Shown: positions 21,805-34,760, numbered from the stretch's first letter. The stretch: DNA of 64,000 nucleotides from Hygrocybe punicea (GCA_963556145.1 OY744472.1:1116001-1180000); one strand, 5' to 3'. The notes: a model not told the origin generated them from the sequence alone. Numbers and translations: made by a program.

Positions 21805-22076
21805 GATAAGGGTTTTCCTGCACATCCTTTATATAGATAAGGATTTCCTGTATGTTCTATGTGTTCTGTGTGCAGATGCATTCATGTCTACTCCTAGTGT
21901 TGCCATGGCTTGGCTAGCTGGTCAGCTGGCTACACAAGCCCTGGCTACAGCTACATTAGCTGGCCATTGTGTCCTAGCCACAGCCATAGCTGCAGCTATG
22001 GCTGCAGCTCAAGCCAACTGGCTGCTGGCTAGTCAGTGTCATCATTCACCAGGGGGGACAGTGACCATGCCATCAA

Positions 22077-22138
22077 CCTCACAAAGGCCATGTACACATC
22101 AATTGACATGATGACACCATTTACGACAAATTACAAGG
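22077..22138 (-). repeat. H1 nested palindrome copy (diverged)
   Basis: Core ACATCAATTGACATG; outer arms CCTCACAAA/TTACAAGG with a longer right spacer. Confidence 0.5.
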
Positions 22139-22279
22139 TGAATGGGGCCGCATGAACCAAGTCAGGGGGGGCATCTGAAGCAATTCATGTGCTGCCAGAG
22201 GTGTGTCGACCAGAGAGTCCTGTGTGATGCATGACTCCCAGGCATTTCCTTGTTGCATACCTCACAAACGTTGTCTGTG

Positions 22280-22637
22280 TAGTGTTGCCAATGTTTTTGG
22301 AAATTTTGCCTTTTTAGGCTGGAAAAATTAGCAAGAATCATGAAAATATTTGACAAGATGGGCAATGCCAAAGCTGAGGGGTTACTTATGGGTGCTAAGA
22401 ATTTGGTGCTCAATCTTCAGAGTTATTCAACCATCGCTGTTGAGTCTAGTCAGTTACCAACTTACCATCCAACAGCTATTCTTGAATAACTCTGAAATTT
22501 GAGCCCAAAATTCTTAGCACCTGACCCCTCAGCTTTTGGCTTCGCCCATCTCCTCAAATATTTTCATAATTTTAGCTAATTTTACTAGCCTAAAAAGGCA
22601 ATTTTTCAACAAATATTGGCTATAGTCATGGCAACAC
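22280..22637. mobile_element. Foldback hAT MITE nested in nhAT-4
   Basis: Starts TAGTGTTGCCAATG and ends CATGGCAACACTA. The arms (about 150 bp each, sharing ATTTGCCTTTTTAGGCT-like and GCTGAGGGGT sequence) are long imperfect inverted repeats. Flanking 8-mers TGTCTGTG and CATCCACA do not match, so insertion history is unclear. Confidence 0.55.
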
Positions 22638-23577
22638 TACATCCACACATCAATTGGTGCAGTCTGTGCATGTTTGCAAGGTGTGATGGCTGGCAGCAGG
22701 GGGAGGGCCCCCCACTGTTCTTGCCCCATCAGTCCTCCTCATTGCTTGTTGTTGCCTGCCATTGACCAGTGGGTTGGCGTTGACATGGTCATGGTCATGA
22801 TCTGGGTGGTGAGCAGATGTCAACAGGTTAGCATTTGGGTACATACCTCCATTAGGTGGGCGCACCATCCCAGCCTTGCTCTCCATTGTCATCATCACCA
22901 TCATTGGTACTTGGTCATTGTGGTTGTTGCAACTGGTTGGGGAGGATACCTGGTGGAATGCAGCCAAGCAACACTGCCATACCCAGGGTATCCGTGGAGA
23001 GGATGGTAATATGGGTAGTACAGTATGCTTGCTGCCCAGATGGTCCAAGTTGTGAAGAATCAATGCCATTTGACCCTGTGGGATATCTATGATAGTACTG
23101 TCATGCGGGTGGCAATGTGGGGTTGGTTGTGTGTCATGGTGCCCTTTGCTGGTCTGATTTCCATGGTTCCCACAGGACATGTGAGAGGTGGTGGGAGATG
23201 GTGGGAGATGGTTGTGTTGTTCATCGTCATTGTTGCCAGTGTTGTAAGGAAGTGAGCTGTCAGTATATTTGAAGCCAGTTGATCTCAGCTGGCACAAGTT
23301 TCAAACTCAGTTTCAAAATTATTTTGCACAAAATGGCCTTGCAATGTAGATATATCATTTAAGTTGGCAGTAAATAGTAAATACATGAACTGGACTTGCA
23401 ATATAGTACCAGCTAGCTGGCTGAATGGCCACAGCTAATGGCTACAGGAAATACTGTAGCTGCAGCTGTAGCTGGTTTGTAGCCTAGCCAAGCCAGTCAC
23501 AAGCTGAGCTGATTTGGTGGCTGGGCTATGGCTAGTGACCAGCTTCTAGCCGTAGCCACAGCAACACTATCTACTCC

Positions 23578-24259
23578 ATATGCACTGGCAGATGGGGGTA
23601 TTCCAGTATGGTTAGTCCTTGTAGTGTTTATGTGTGCTGTAGGGATTGTGGCTAGTAACAGCATACTGCTATTTTTTGATCCAAATCATTTTTGGATCAT
23701 GACAACTCATATGAATATGGATCCAACATGGATCACACTTTATCCATATCCATGCATTTGCTGGGCAGCATCTATTGTTAAACATTGGGCATTTGGTGAT
23801 TGGGGTGCTCTGCTTGGTTTTTGGCTAGTCATTTGGCATTTGGCATTGGTTTGGCAATTGTTGATTCTTATGTGATGTCTTTGTTTAGGTTTCCATACTA
23901 TCGTTGGGTAGGATTTTGAAATTTTTTAGAAAAACAACCTGTATTCATCCTTGCAGTAAGATTAAGACCTTCAGCTTCTTGTGGTGAGTGGTAATGGGTC
24001 TATTACAAAGATCTACATAACAAAATGATGGGTAAAATGAGGTGAGTTGGTGAAGAAAGGTTTGCCGATTGTGCGAGTCGCGAAAAGCAGGTTTTTGAAA
24101 ACCAAGAAGTCACATTTGTCATGGTCAATTCAATTCCCGCTTGGCAGCTCACCGCATTTGCTCTCTCATCAGTCAGTCCATGTCTTGCTGTTAAGAAACC
24201 GGTGAATACTCAATATCAGTGGATACAATACAAGCAATAAAGGACAAGTAGGGTAAGAA
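23578..24259. other. Unannotated spacer
   Basis: AT-rich sequence with a short open frame in its left part and no recognisable gene. It may be the 3' flank of the pogo-type element to its right. Confidence 0.4.
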
Positions 24260-25433
24260 TTACTCCGAAAATCTCATATAATTAATGTTATAATTATTAT
24301 AATAGGGTGGTATATGTGCAATGTATCCTGGGGATAGTGGTCCTGGCGGTAGATTAGATGGTCCTGGTTGATGAATAGGTGAGTTTGTATAGAGGGGTGT
24401 ATTGTATTGTGGGTCGTTCAGCTGTGTACTGGGTTGATTGAAAGTAAAGTGATTGTTTGTTGGTGCTGTGGTATTAATGATGTCGTGAAGTGGTTGCAAG
24501 GGGTGAGGATTGGCTGAAACTGTTGAGGGGAGACTGCGGGCTTGCCGGGAAAACTGAGGGAAGAGGTCGATGAAACGAGCATTGCTACGGAGATCTTCAT
24601 GGCTATCAAAGTGCGCATTTATTCTTGATTTGAGGTCATCTACTTTCCCTTCAATGTCCAGTCCCAGTGCATATGCAATATCTTGAAAGTCTGCTTTTTT
24701 CTGGCTGTTCAGTGCACCAACAAAGGGCTCACTGGGGTCCCTGTTCTCACAGAGCAGCTGCTGCTCCTTTTCTTCAGCTCTCTTTTCATCTGCTTTTGCT
24801 TGTTTGCGTGCCGCTTCAGCCTCAGCCTCCACCTCCTCCCATTCACATTGGGCCAGCGCTTCTCCCGAGTTCAGCCACCTCGAATCAGTGTTCAACTTCC
24901 TTCTTTTAGACCGGGAGGCTTTGTCGTTCAAGCGATGCTTGAGGTGTTGCACTTGATCAAATGCCATGACAGCATGGGCAGCGAGTTCTTCATTCTCATA
25001 ACGTAACCCACTGACTTCTTCCTCCAGTGCACGAATGTACGCTTCCTTGTTTTGACCACGATGAACCATTTTTGGTACCTTCGAATAGAACCAGGATGGT
25101 GGAATGCTGGAAGGAGTGAATGATGAAGAAGGCTGTGAGGATGGAGAGGGTGCCGTCTGGTGTGTTTGTGAGTCATTCTCTGCATCCTCGTCATTGCCAG
25201 AGTCTGGTTCAGAATCAGGTTCGTCATCAGACCATGACTGGTGGTCTGGCCACTCCTCCACACGAACAGGATAGCTGTCGGGCACATCACAAGCAGTGGT
25301 AGAGGTGTCATTGCTTGGCACAAAGTCTGCATCAGTGAAGAGATCCCGGTTAATTGGCCAAATGCCACTCTTTCGGAATTTGCACGAATAGTTGGCTCCT
25401 TGAAAGTTTGTTGTTGCACATCCATATAGTGTT
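24260..25433 (-). pseudogene. pogo/Tigger-type transposase, C-terminal part
   Basis: The minus-strand frame reads a Lys/Glu-rich coiled-coil region (KEAYIRALEEEVSGLRYENE, then SRSKRRKLNTDSRWLNS), typical of the tail after the DDE domain in fungal pogo-like (CENP-B-type) transposases. The 5' part (RKSGIWPINRDLFTDADFVP) continues the sequence at 35325: removing the 9.9-kb insert joins DQFV to HYMDV through GTT AAA. A frame change near 25370 (IRAN versus CKFRKSG) suggests a 1-nt indel. The gene is dead, broken by later insertions. Confidence 0.75.
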
Positions 25434-25435
25434 TA

Positions 25436-25824
25436 TTGTGTATTGCACATGACCTTGTATAACGCCACAGTCACAACTTAATCCAAGGCCCTACAATCAG
25501 ATGGCCATATCTCAGCAAGTTTTGCACATATCAACTAGTGGTTTGAAATCCCCATTCCCATACCCATAACCAAGGTGTTGACCACTTATTTTTGTTCTAA
25601 TATAGCCATTTCCAAATTCGAAAATTTGGCAATGGGTATGGAAGTCGGTTGGACCTTGCAGGCCACAGAGGGCATCAGCCATTGTCAAACTATGTATGTA
25701 CACTCCAGTGCTTATTTGCTAGGTGCTAAAGACATTTTTGACAGCTCACATGAGAACATGCATGGACGTACGGTTGCACAGATCGGGACACGGCTTTCCC
25801 ATCTGCAGTACATTTACTAGCATT
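25436..25824 (+). repeat. Left TIR (389 bp)
   Basis: Near-identical inverted copy of 34934-35322. Differences CACATG/CACGTG and TCAGATGG/TCGGATGG. Confidence 0.93.
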
Positions 25825-25962
25825 TACTGTAGTTTCAGCTGTCCCCCCCTGGTACTCATCTGTTTTAGATCCACAGGGAGCTATCTTGCTTTCATTCTTC
25901 TCCCCATCTGCATATTCTTACATAACATGAATTCACCGTCTGGAAATTTAGTGTATCAGATA

Positions 25963-27141
25963 TCATACATAACCGCAATGGCGGAACCATCCAAATACAT
26001 CAGCCTCAGTAGTCTGATAAAGAGCTTCAAGCAGTGTACAATATATCTCCATATTGGACAACTCAGTCATTGCCAAATGCATATATTCACCACGACGACG
26101 TAGGCAGTATTTCATTGCTGAGAAGGCTAGTTCAATGGGGTTGTAGTCAGGGGAGTATGGTGGCAAGAATTCATAACGAATGCCGCTGAATATATTTTAG
26201 TAGAGATCAATCTGGGCAAATGATTGCTTACTGTGACTCAATGAGCTCCAAAATCTCTGGGTGTTTATGAATACGACAGTTGTCCATAACAATGACTGAT
26301 TTTGGAGCAGGAAATGGTTCCATTTGGTCCAGCAGACGTCCAATAAAGGTATAGAAAAGTTGTGAGTCAAAAGCACCTTCCATGATGTCGCAATGTATAA
26401 TTCCATCGTTGAGTGATAATCCAGGTAACACTGAGAATCTGTGATCATAAAAGTTAGAAGAGAAGCTGTCAGTGAATAGGCAATACTTGCCGTTGTCCAT
26501 GGCAGAAGAAGGCTTTGTGTGATGCTTTTCTACCACGTATTGCCCATGTATGTCCACGATAGGTTGTCCAGCGATCCGCAGCACTCTCATCAACAAAAAC
26601 AAGCTGCTCTGCATCATATGTTCCAATACGTGCAGCAAATTCTGCACGTTTCTCAGCACTTCGCTCCATTGCGACACGAGAAAGCTATCAATGATGACCA
26701 CAGGTTTTGTGAATGAGAATGTCAACTACACACCTTCTTTATGGCATACCCACCTTTTATAAGGGTATGCCATATTGTCGATGTTGATACCGATACACCA
26801 CACACATCCTCCAACTCTGTCCGAAGCTCATCCAGATAAAGATCTGGAGTTTGATTCAATTTTGCAAACATGTGCTAGACAATTTGCTTAAGCAGAGTAT
26901 AGTTGACTGAAGAAACAAGCCCACAAACCTGTATATCATAGTCACATAGTGAACAATGTATTTGAGGCCTCAATCGTTGTGGTACATTGACATTGCCTGT
27001 TTTTCTGAAATGCGCAAGTATCTTCTGGACAGAGCACAATCCTAGATCAGTGTACATGGAAATCTCCTTGGGCCCCATGGATATACTAAGACGAATGACA
27101 ATCCAATGGACTTCCTCAGGGATCGGTTTGCCAGCAACCAT
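25963..27141 (-). CDS. Tc1/IS630-type transposase, DD34E
   Basis: Starts MVAGKPIPEEVHWIVIRLS at 27141 with a helix-turn-helix-like N-terminus (MGPKEISMYTDLGLCSVQKIL). After short introns come STSTIWHTLIKGGYAIKK, the first catalytic Asp in LVFVDESAADRWTTYRGHTW, the second in KSVIVMDNCRIHKHPE, and Glu in PPYSPDYNPIELAFSAMK. Using the donor that gives SHGIRY, 34 residues separate the second Asp and Glu, as in Tc1/IS630. All five or so introns have usable sites (one GC donor) and no stop was seen, so it may be functional. TA target choice agrees with the superfamily. Confidence 0.88.
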
Positions 27142-27241
27142 GGCGTAGGTGGTTGATCCAAGTCAACAAGTTGAATTGCTTCTTTTGGTAATTTGGACCT
27201 CATCTCACAAGGAAGATAATGACATCACTTTCGGATACCTA

Positions 27242-29803
27242 ATACATATAATGATGGCCTATCCAATGATTACGATGCTCCACCCAACTCTGCCCTGCAT
27301 GGTCTGAATGGAGAACAATTGATGCCCTGATGCCTTTGTAGTGGAGATTGAAGTGAGTAATGTAGGCAGAGGGAAAGAGAGCTATGTCTCCGTTCCTCAA
27401 GCACCACCAAGCCCAGCTCAAGCAAACAAAGCTCACCACCAGAATGGTCACCTATCACCAAAACAAGACAAACACATCGATCCTTTACATCCCTGTGGCA
27501 ACATGTGATGACATTGATGTTCAGAACAAAGCCACTGAATGGATGAACAGGGGATGCTTCCTTCCCTGGGAGCACATCCACGAACATAGACAGGTCCTTG
27601 TACATTTCAGGCAGGTGCTCAATAAGCTGAGAGGAATGTATGAGCACACCAAATGAATGACCTTGATTTGACATGGACCTTTCCTTCTACCCACAAAAAG
27701 AAATCCTCAAAAGTATTGCAAAGGTTTGTATATTCACGCGCATGTTCCTTGAGTTCCTCAGAGATGCATGGCATGAGTTGATAGTAATTGGTCTTTGAGC
27801 ACCCTTTGCAACGTAGCAGATATGGGTGCACATCATGGGGCGCACCATCTCCCTGTTCCAATGTATTAGTAACTGTGTGATAACTGTCAGCCATGAACGC
27901 ACACGCGGTCCATTTCTCATATACACATCAAAGTGAATAGCAGGAAACTTGATGCCACTTGAAGCCTCAGAACTATCAGTATAAACCAGGGAAGGGCCAC
28001 TCTCCACAAGCAAAGCATTGCGTATGTTCCGTTCGAGGGACGAGCGCATGTCCTGTGGCATATCTCCCCAGATGAATGCAGCCAGTGATCCATCAGAGCA
28101 ATTGAGATGGACATCTTTGCTGCAACCATGCCGATGTCGGCAGCCAATATAACACAAGGAGAAACAAAACTCACCCATCAAAAATATTTTCATCCATCAA
28201 AACATATCTATTTGGGCCCTTGACACCGCTCTCATCATATAGCTCAGAAATCTATCAAGGTCACATCAATTCTGCCCCACTCTCAAGTTCATATAACCCT
28301 TACCATACGGGCAAAATCATCACTACCCTTGGGAACCTGGGCATTGAGAGCGTACAGTCTTTGCTGATCTGTATATGCTTTCCTTGCCTCATGTTCTCTT
28401 GGGTATGGGACTGTCTTGTTCTGTCTAGCATCCATAACAAATCTAGTGTTAAGAACCATGTAGTTCGGGGACATGGGGTCAGGAACCAGAAAACCGCACA
28501 GCGGAGGGGCCTGTACAACGCTACCCAAGCTGAGCTGATGCTGAACATGGTTCTGAATGTCACTGCCTGCATCCGAGAATGGCGACAACGGCCATTCGTC
28601 CATGTTCAATTGCCTTGAGGACATGTAAGAATGGAGTAGGTTTTGATTCATAATATGGAGTTGTGCAGGCACCACCAAACGTCCCACCAGAGGCTCCAGA
28701 CACCGTGCCCAGATTTCACGGTTCCATGTGAGGGACAGAAAAGAGCTGACAAAGTATTATTACTATTACACCTATTAAACCCTGATCACTTACTTTTTTT
28801 GGATGCTGTCGAAGAAATGATCAGACACATCCAAGTCAGAGCAGTCTATGTCTCCCTTCAAATCCATATCATGAAGCAAACTTGGTGAGAACATAGTGGA
28901 AAGTCTCAAAGGGATGTGACGTCGTAGGTAGTCTATGAGAGGAATTAGACGTTCACAAACATCCTTCCCTGCATCCGTTTCTGAAGGGTTTGGTAGGTCA
29001 AACTCTATGAGATAAACAGTTGTGCAACGAGGGAGCTACTCACCAGGATCAGGCCAGCGAAGAGTATTTGATATGGCGTAAATCTCATCAAACTTCATCT
29101 GCGAAATCTCAGCCCTGCAGTTGTTCGCTGCAATAATCATCAGAAAGTATATAGATCCTGTGAGACAACCTTAGCATAGACCGTGCATGACAGTAAGAGG
29201 AAGCTCACCAGCACCGGCAATGGAAGCAAACTTCATACCAATTCCTACCCATGTGTGAAAGGTTGATAATGTCAGGCCACCATCCATCCCCATTAAGTGA
29301 AGATTGTAGACATTAGCCACTGACTTATACCTGTTCATCCTCAAGATGCTACAGGAAGCTGATAAGACACAGCGTGTCAACATAAGAAGGACCCACCAGT
29401 CTGCTTTTGCTGCTAGCTGCAGCATATTAATCATAGTAATGAATTCCAGCCCAGTGGCCATTTCCAGGCTGCGTTGGCAACGCCGGACCACAGACTGCAG
29501 AGAGTCCGTCATGAAAGCACCATTCTCACCCTCCCATGCCCCACCTGCCACCAAAGCTTGCATTGACTGCATCCATTTCTGGGTTGATGCATTCGACAAA
29601 TTGCTGATAGCACCCTGCGATAAATTGGAGATAGCCTCTGCGGCATGTCCTCCCAAAGTGCTGACAGGCTTCTCAATGACCTCCCAAGCTTTCTGCTGCT
29701 TCTTCCCTTTGTTCTTTTTCTTGTGCTTCGTACCACCATGATTGCATTCCCCAACCCTGTGAACCGCATACGCGCCCAGCACCACAACCTTCCCACTCCC
29801 CAA
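27242..29803 (-). pseudogene. TET/JBP-family 2-oxoglutarate/Fe(II) dioxygenase, apparently frameshifted
   Basis: Exons from 29803 (Lys-rich start, LEFITMINMLQLAAKADWW) through SQMKFDEIYAISNTLRWPDP (about 29120-29045), VCERLIPLIDYLRRHIPLRL (about 28960), an exon at 28690-28310, and DMPQDMRSSLERNIRNAL lead to the catalytic core. The core shows APHDVHPYLL, PFSGFVLNINVI, the HxD iron motif as HRD (about 27495), GDHSGGELC, GDIALFPS, the distal His in THFNLHY and the 2OG Arg in GIRAS (about 27330). This arrangement matches fungal TET/JBP proteins, which oxidise 5-methylcytosine. Three frame changes (near 27926 with TATA for TA, 27665 and 27410) suggest decay unless splicing is unusual. Confidence 0.75.
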
Positions 29804-29849
29804 TATGGTTTGAACGGCGTCACTCCCTTCGATCCAATTGGTTTTGGGC

Positions 29850-30330
29850 AGTGTAAGAATGCGCGTGGTTGGTGTGGATCTGGATGTATGGAGGAAGAAC
29901 TTAGAAAAAAAGGGAAACGGGGAATGTTGCTCACTGGATTGGCACTGGCATTCTGCAGGGAGTCCAGCACAATGTGTGAAGGTTCAGGCATCGAAGGAAA
30001 AACTCCAAATGCTGAGGAGACGCCCTGGGTGGGTGAAGGAAGGCTACCACAAAATGGACTCCCTGGACTGGCAGAATGTGCGTGGTCGGTGTGGATCTGG
30101 ATCTGGATGTATGGAAGGTTGGACAATGAAGGAAGAACTTAGAAAAACAGGGAAACAGGGAATGTTGCTCACCATATTGGCACTGGCATTCTGCAGGGAG
30201 TCCAGCGCAATGTGTGAAGGTTCAGGCGTCAAAGGAAAAACTCCAAATGCTGAGGAGATGACCTGGGTGGGTGAAGGAAAGCTACCACAAAATGGACTCC
30301 CTGGACTGGCAGAATGTGTGCGGTCACCGT
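29850..30330. repeat. Tandem duplication of about 225-250 bp
   Basis: A segment with GGATCTGGATGTATGGA ... GAAGAACTTAGAAAAA ... GGCACTGGCATTCTGCAGGG ... CTGGACTGGCAGAATGTG occurs twice, with a partial third start near 30310. It lies upstream of the TET/JBP exons and may hold duplicated 5' exons. Confidence 0.8.
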
Positions 30331-30928
30331 CTGCATTCTGTGAGAAGGACTTGAGCCTGATGTGTGAAGGGAATGGTTGCAAAGGCTGCGTCCACATGGA
30401 CATGGACTCACTGCACTGGCAGAATGTGTGTGGTCAGCATCCCATGAGAAGGACCGGAGCTGGACATGTGAAAGTTCAGCCATGGAAGGCAGTCATGGTC
30501 CAGTGGACTCACCAGAGTGGCAGAATGCACATGGTTACCGAAGGTGTAGAGCTTTTGGTATATGGCAAATATACCTGGTGGCAGACTGTTGGCAGATTGA
30601 TGGAGGAACTGGAGCATGTCCAAGAGCTCCTTTGGCGAAAAGTCCATCAGTACCGGAAGCAGTCCCAAAAAGGTGCACATTTTATCGCCGTAAAACATGC
30701 ACCTTTTTGGGACACCCCCTGATGCATCAGCTGCTCCACTGGGCCTGCGAGACCGAAAGTGTTCAACAGAATGCTCAAAATACTTATCATACGCTGTCAT
30801 CCCACATAAAAGGATCTTGGCTGCAAGACCAACAAAGGTGAAAGAGCCAGTAGGTAAGAGTGAATGCTAAACTTTCTACGTACTGTAAACTTGAACTCAC
30901 CTATCTCCATGGCAAAGGCAAAGGCACC

Positions 30929-32640
30929 ATGTCAACCCTGGCGACTTTCATCCCCAGTATGATCTTTCCTCTGCCCTCAGAGCATGAATTCACCAAGGTA
31001 CCGACTTCAACCTCCACGGCCCCATACCAGATCGGCATACCACCCCCCAATCAGGAAGGCTGTCCCACTTTCATCATATGTGATCCATCTTTACCCCATC
31101 GCATGCTGGTGTCGCTTCAAGCCTACCTGCAAACTGCACCTGGCAGACAGGTAGCCCCCTCTGCAGTGCTCATTCAAGCTGTTGCAGGACTGGAGAGGTC
31201 CCTGAGGGGTTATGTCCTAGACCATGAAACATCATCCAACCTCCTTTTCCATCGTGCTTTAAACCCCATCAGCTGTGCAGTGGAGGAGGTGGACAGTAAT
31301 CCGTCACAGCCTGTGACTACCACACGTAACACACTGTTCAACCAGATTCCCAATGGAACCTATCGCCCACACTGAGACGCGGACGCACAGCTTCACGTCG
31401 AGTTCAAGAGCTGGACAGCATTTTCACATCATGCAACGAATATATTACAGCTTGGTCGTAACAGTACAGTTCTGGAGCTGAGCCCTAGTGAGACAGGGCA
31501 TCGCTCCATAATATTTAAGGTGTGCTGATCTGAACCTACAGGAATCGCTCACCTCACCATTTGTACCCCCAGATTGGCATATCTATGCTGTCAGATCTGA
31601 AAAAGATACCATATGCTCTGCTCTTTGGAGGCGATCGGTACATGCTCTTCACTCTTTGCCCAATCCCTGGAGGGCCCCTGCACAGCCTTCTGTGCTCGGA
31701 TATTCTGCATATCCTGGATGCGACAATGCCATTTATGCCCCTAATCATTTACTGTCTGTTGGGTGTAGGTGCCAAGGTCTTGGACGTGCTGCAGCATGTC
31801 CAAGTTCCTACAATCTCATTGGTAACGTCATTAGGCCGTACACGACATGCAATGAAAACAGCTCACGCTCCATGCAAGTGCTGCTAAGCTGGCAACAATA
31901 TTTCCTGGAGTAACTTTACAGGTGCTTTTCTTTCCATCAATCGCTTCTTCTCAATCAAAGGTCATTTTAGGCTGAAACTTTAGGGCTAACATTCAATCTC
32001 AATCGATGTGAACAGGAGACGTATATGCTGCGTCTTTGCAACATCATGTCTTCTTTGCACATGCGTGGGCCTCCTCCCTCCACCTTCAAGCAGTGGCTGC
32101 ACAAGGCGATGCGAGTTCTGAAGTCACTTCCTTGGCAACGTCAGCAATGCCGTAAACTTATTCTTACAACATATCTGGAGAGGGGATCAGTTGGGAATGT
32201 ATTTAGAGGGCATTACGCTGATATGCAACAAGAAGACATTGTTGGAAAGGTTGTGATGGATGGGCCGACTCAAGAACTGCTATATCACGAAGCCAGAATA
32301 TATGCAGATCTCAGTGCTTCAGGGCTCCGCAATACCATCTGTGCATGGTCTCTATGTCAGTGGGCGTCTTCTTATGCTGGTCATGCAATATGCAGGAGAG
32401 AAATTTGGGTCCTTCTCTGACCTTATGTTGCATCAGCGGTATGTCCCCACCTATACTAGACTATCACATCTACTTTACTCTTTTTAGGTCAGATCATTGG
32501 GCTACTCTCCTGTTACTTCATCAGGCAGGAGTTTGCCACCATGACTTATGACCTGACAATGTGGTCTTATCTCCCACAGGCGCCGTCTGGGTACTGGACT
32601 TCTCACATGAGACTCTCCATAACTGCAGGGGAATAGGTGA
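30929..32640 (+). pseudogene. Fungal kinase-like protein, degraded
   Basis: Begins MSTLATFIPSMIFPLPSEH at 30929. The later part (32160-32630) has kinase-fold signs: a Gly-rich segment LERGSVGNVFRGHY, a lysine in VGKVVMDG, ELLYHEARIYADL, then LLMLVMQYAGEKFGSFSDLM, the catalytic-loop-like HHDL(stop)PDNVVL and the DFG-like VLDFSHETLHN. Defects: stops after RPH near 31373 and a frame change near 32320. The stop inside the HHDL.PDN loop (TGA at 32549-32551) probably replaces CGA (Arg). It is cargo of the 9.9-kb transposon; I cannot name a specific family. Confidence 0.55.
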
Positions 32641-32862
32641 GTGTTTAGAGCTTCAGGATGCCAGGCTGATGCTGCAAATCCCTCCATCTGAACCCCATGA
32701 TTCATATTATTAAAATGTGCAGTATTTCAGTGACGTTTTGTTTTGTCAAATGGTACAAATAAAAATAGGCAAGAAAATAGGCGAGATGCTAAATATGTGT
32801 TAGTACACAAGTTTTTCTCTCACGTCTCACGTAGGCTCGCTCGCATCTCTCTCTAAGCTCTC

Positions 32863-34760
32863 TTGCATCTCTCTCTCTTTGCTGATATGGGACCGAAAGC
32901 TGTGAAACAACGTAAGGAGGGAACCAAAGCAAAACAATGGCACACCACCCAAGGGCCTGCCACTTCTGTGCCAGATGGACCCACAATGGTGTCCAATGAA
33001 GAGATGGAGACAGAGCCTGTGGTAAAGACAACGAATGACAATATGAATGGCGTCAAGGCCATTGCAGAGCTGGGGAAAAGAGTGAGATTTGTTACCACGC
33101 ACAACCCAATCACGTTCCTCCATCACTTCAAAATCTGGAGATACCCTTTCCACACAGGCACATTCCAATGCAGAAGCATCAAAGCTGCAAAGCCAGGAAA
33201 AAACCTCAGTCAACAAAGTCCAGCGTCCTGGGCATAAGGCATCAAGTGGAGTCGCTGCCTTGCTTCAAAGGTTAGCCATGGATGATGTTTCTGAGGAATC
33301 TGGTGAGGAATTTGATGTCAATGAGTATGAGGAAGAGGAAAACTCCCAGGAAAGAGTTGATGAGGAGGAAGAGCTCAAGAGGTGGCGCGTGACCGATGAT
33401 AACAATGTCATCAAGTTCAAGCCAAAGCTGAAGACCACAACTAGCAATAAGGTAGCAAAAGGGAAGATTACAGTGGAATTGAGTGAAAGTGACGATGATG
33501 ACGATGGTGAGTTGCTTCTCCGCAACAGAATGGGAATGATCTTACATTATCACATTTAATAGAACCATTCAACTTCACCGTTGAAATAAATGATAGATCG
33601 AAAGGGTCACACACTGTGGAAATTCTGTCATCAATGCTGTCTTGGGGCAATTTCCAGCAAAAACTAGCAGAGGCACTCAACATATATCCGACATCACTAC
33701 AGGCACAGTACCGATTCAGCTCTGAGAATAAAGACTCACTGCCATGTGATCTCATCTCACAGCAACAATTTACCACTATGCTGCTACATCTTCGTCCTCT
33801 GGTAGTCCCCACAATGCTCACCAACGGTCAGCGTTCTGCAAGAAAAATGAAAGCTGTGGCAGTGCAAATCTTCAACAAAGGTGACAATCCTGTGCAAAAT
33901 AATATAAAGGTCTGTAGCACTTTTGCTCATGGCCATAACTAAATTAGTATCAACAGAAAAATCCTGGGGCTTCAAAGACGTCGACCGTCGGTGACAAGGA
34001 AATTGTAAAGTCCAATGGGGATTTGTTCCATGAGCAAAATGTTGCAGCTAGAAGGGCACTTATTGAAGCGCATTCGTGTGACATTCATAGCCTTCCCGAC
34101 AAGCCTGTCCTATGTTGGAAAGATTCCCAGAACTCCTGCTACCCCATTACCGAAAGTAACCTCAATTTATGGGCCACCAAGATCATGTGTTTGGTTGTTT
34201 TATTCCAGTCAAATGACGCTGACCTATCACTGAAGGTCAGAGATCCTGGGAACAATACTATTGACGTGAAACCTGTGGAACTCAACTTCTACAGCAATGC
34301 ACCATGTTCCAGGAATCCTGGGCATCCAATAGCACAGACACAGGCACAGGCACCGCTGCCCAACCCAGGTTTTCCATATGGCTATTACCCCCCACCATAT
34401 CCCCCGACATGGCCCGGCTACAGTCAAGGCCCACCATCCACTCTCAATCCAGCACAAACTGCAGCAGTCGCACCTATCAAAGCCAACTATCCCATGATAA
34501 TTCCTTGGTTGAACTATTGCGACCAACATCCTGATCGCTGTGGAGAAGATTTCAGTGCACATGCTGATAAATTCAATAAAGAAGGTTATCGCCGTCTCCA
34601 CCAGCTTACTGGAGAACGTGTTTCTGTGGAAAAGTTGTCTGATTGGCTTGGATTTGGTAAAGGTACAGCAGATTTGTTAATACATTATGCGGAAGAGGAC
34701 TTGGAGTTGGTGAAGGCTGGAACATTCACAATGACAGTTGAAGAGGACTTGTATGCATAG
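32863..34760 (+). CDS. Unrecognised cargo gene of the TET transposon
   Basis: Multi-exon plus-strand gene with a likely start at 32887 (MGPKAVKQRKEGTKAKQW). Next come an acidic region (MDDVSEESGEEFDVNEYEEE, 33279 on), a middle domain at about 33560-33900 (VEILSSMLSWGNFQQKLAEA, TMLLHLRPLVVP) and a C-terminal exon at 34023-34760. That exon has a Pro/Gly/Tyr-rich linker (YGYYPPPYPPTWPGYSQGP) followed by a helical domain (LHQLTGERVSVEKLSDWLGF, GTADLLIHYAEEDLELVKAG). No enzymatic motif was seen. The acidic/basic layout and small C-terminal helical domain could suit DNA or protein binding. It looks more intact than its neighbours. Confidence 0.6.

Larger units (their letters stand above)
21895..23569 (-). 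mobile_element. Non-autonomous hAT-type element nhAT-4
   Basis: Left end TAGTGTTGCCATGGCTTGGC, right end (inverted) TAGTGTTGCTGTGGCTACGG; perfect 8-bp duplication TCTACTCC (21887-21894, 23570-23577). The interior includes a second TIR-bounded foldback segment (22280-22637) and, read on the minus strand, H2-like sequence (22850-22872, then GTATGT donor), a diverged H2 (22681-22725), partial H1 (22647-22681) and H1 (22077-22138): the cassette order again. No transposase. Confidence 0.82.
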
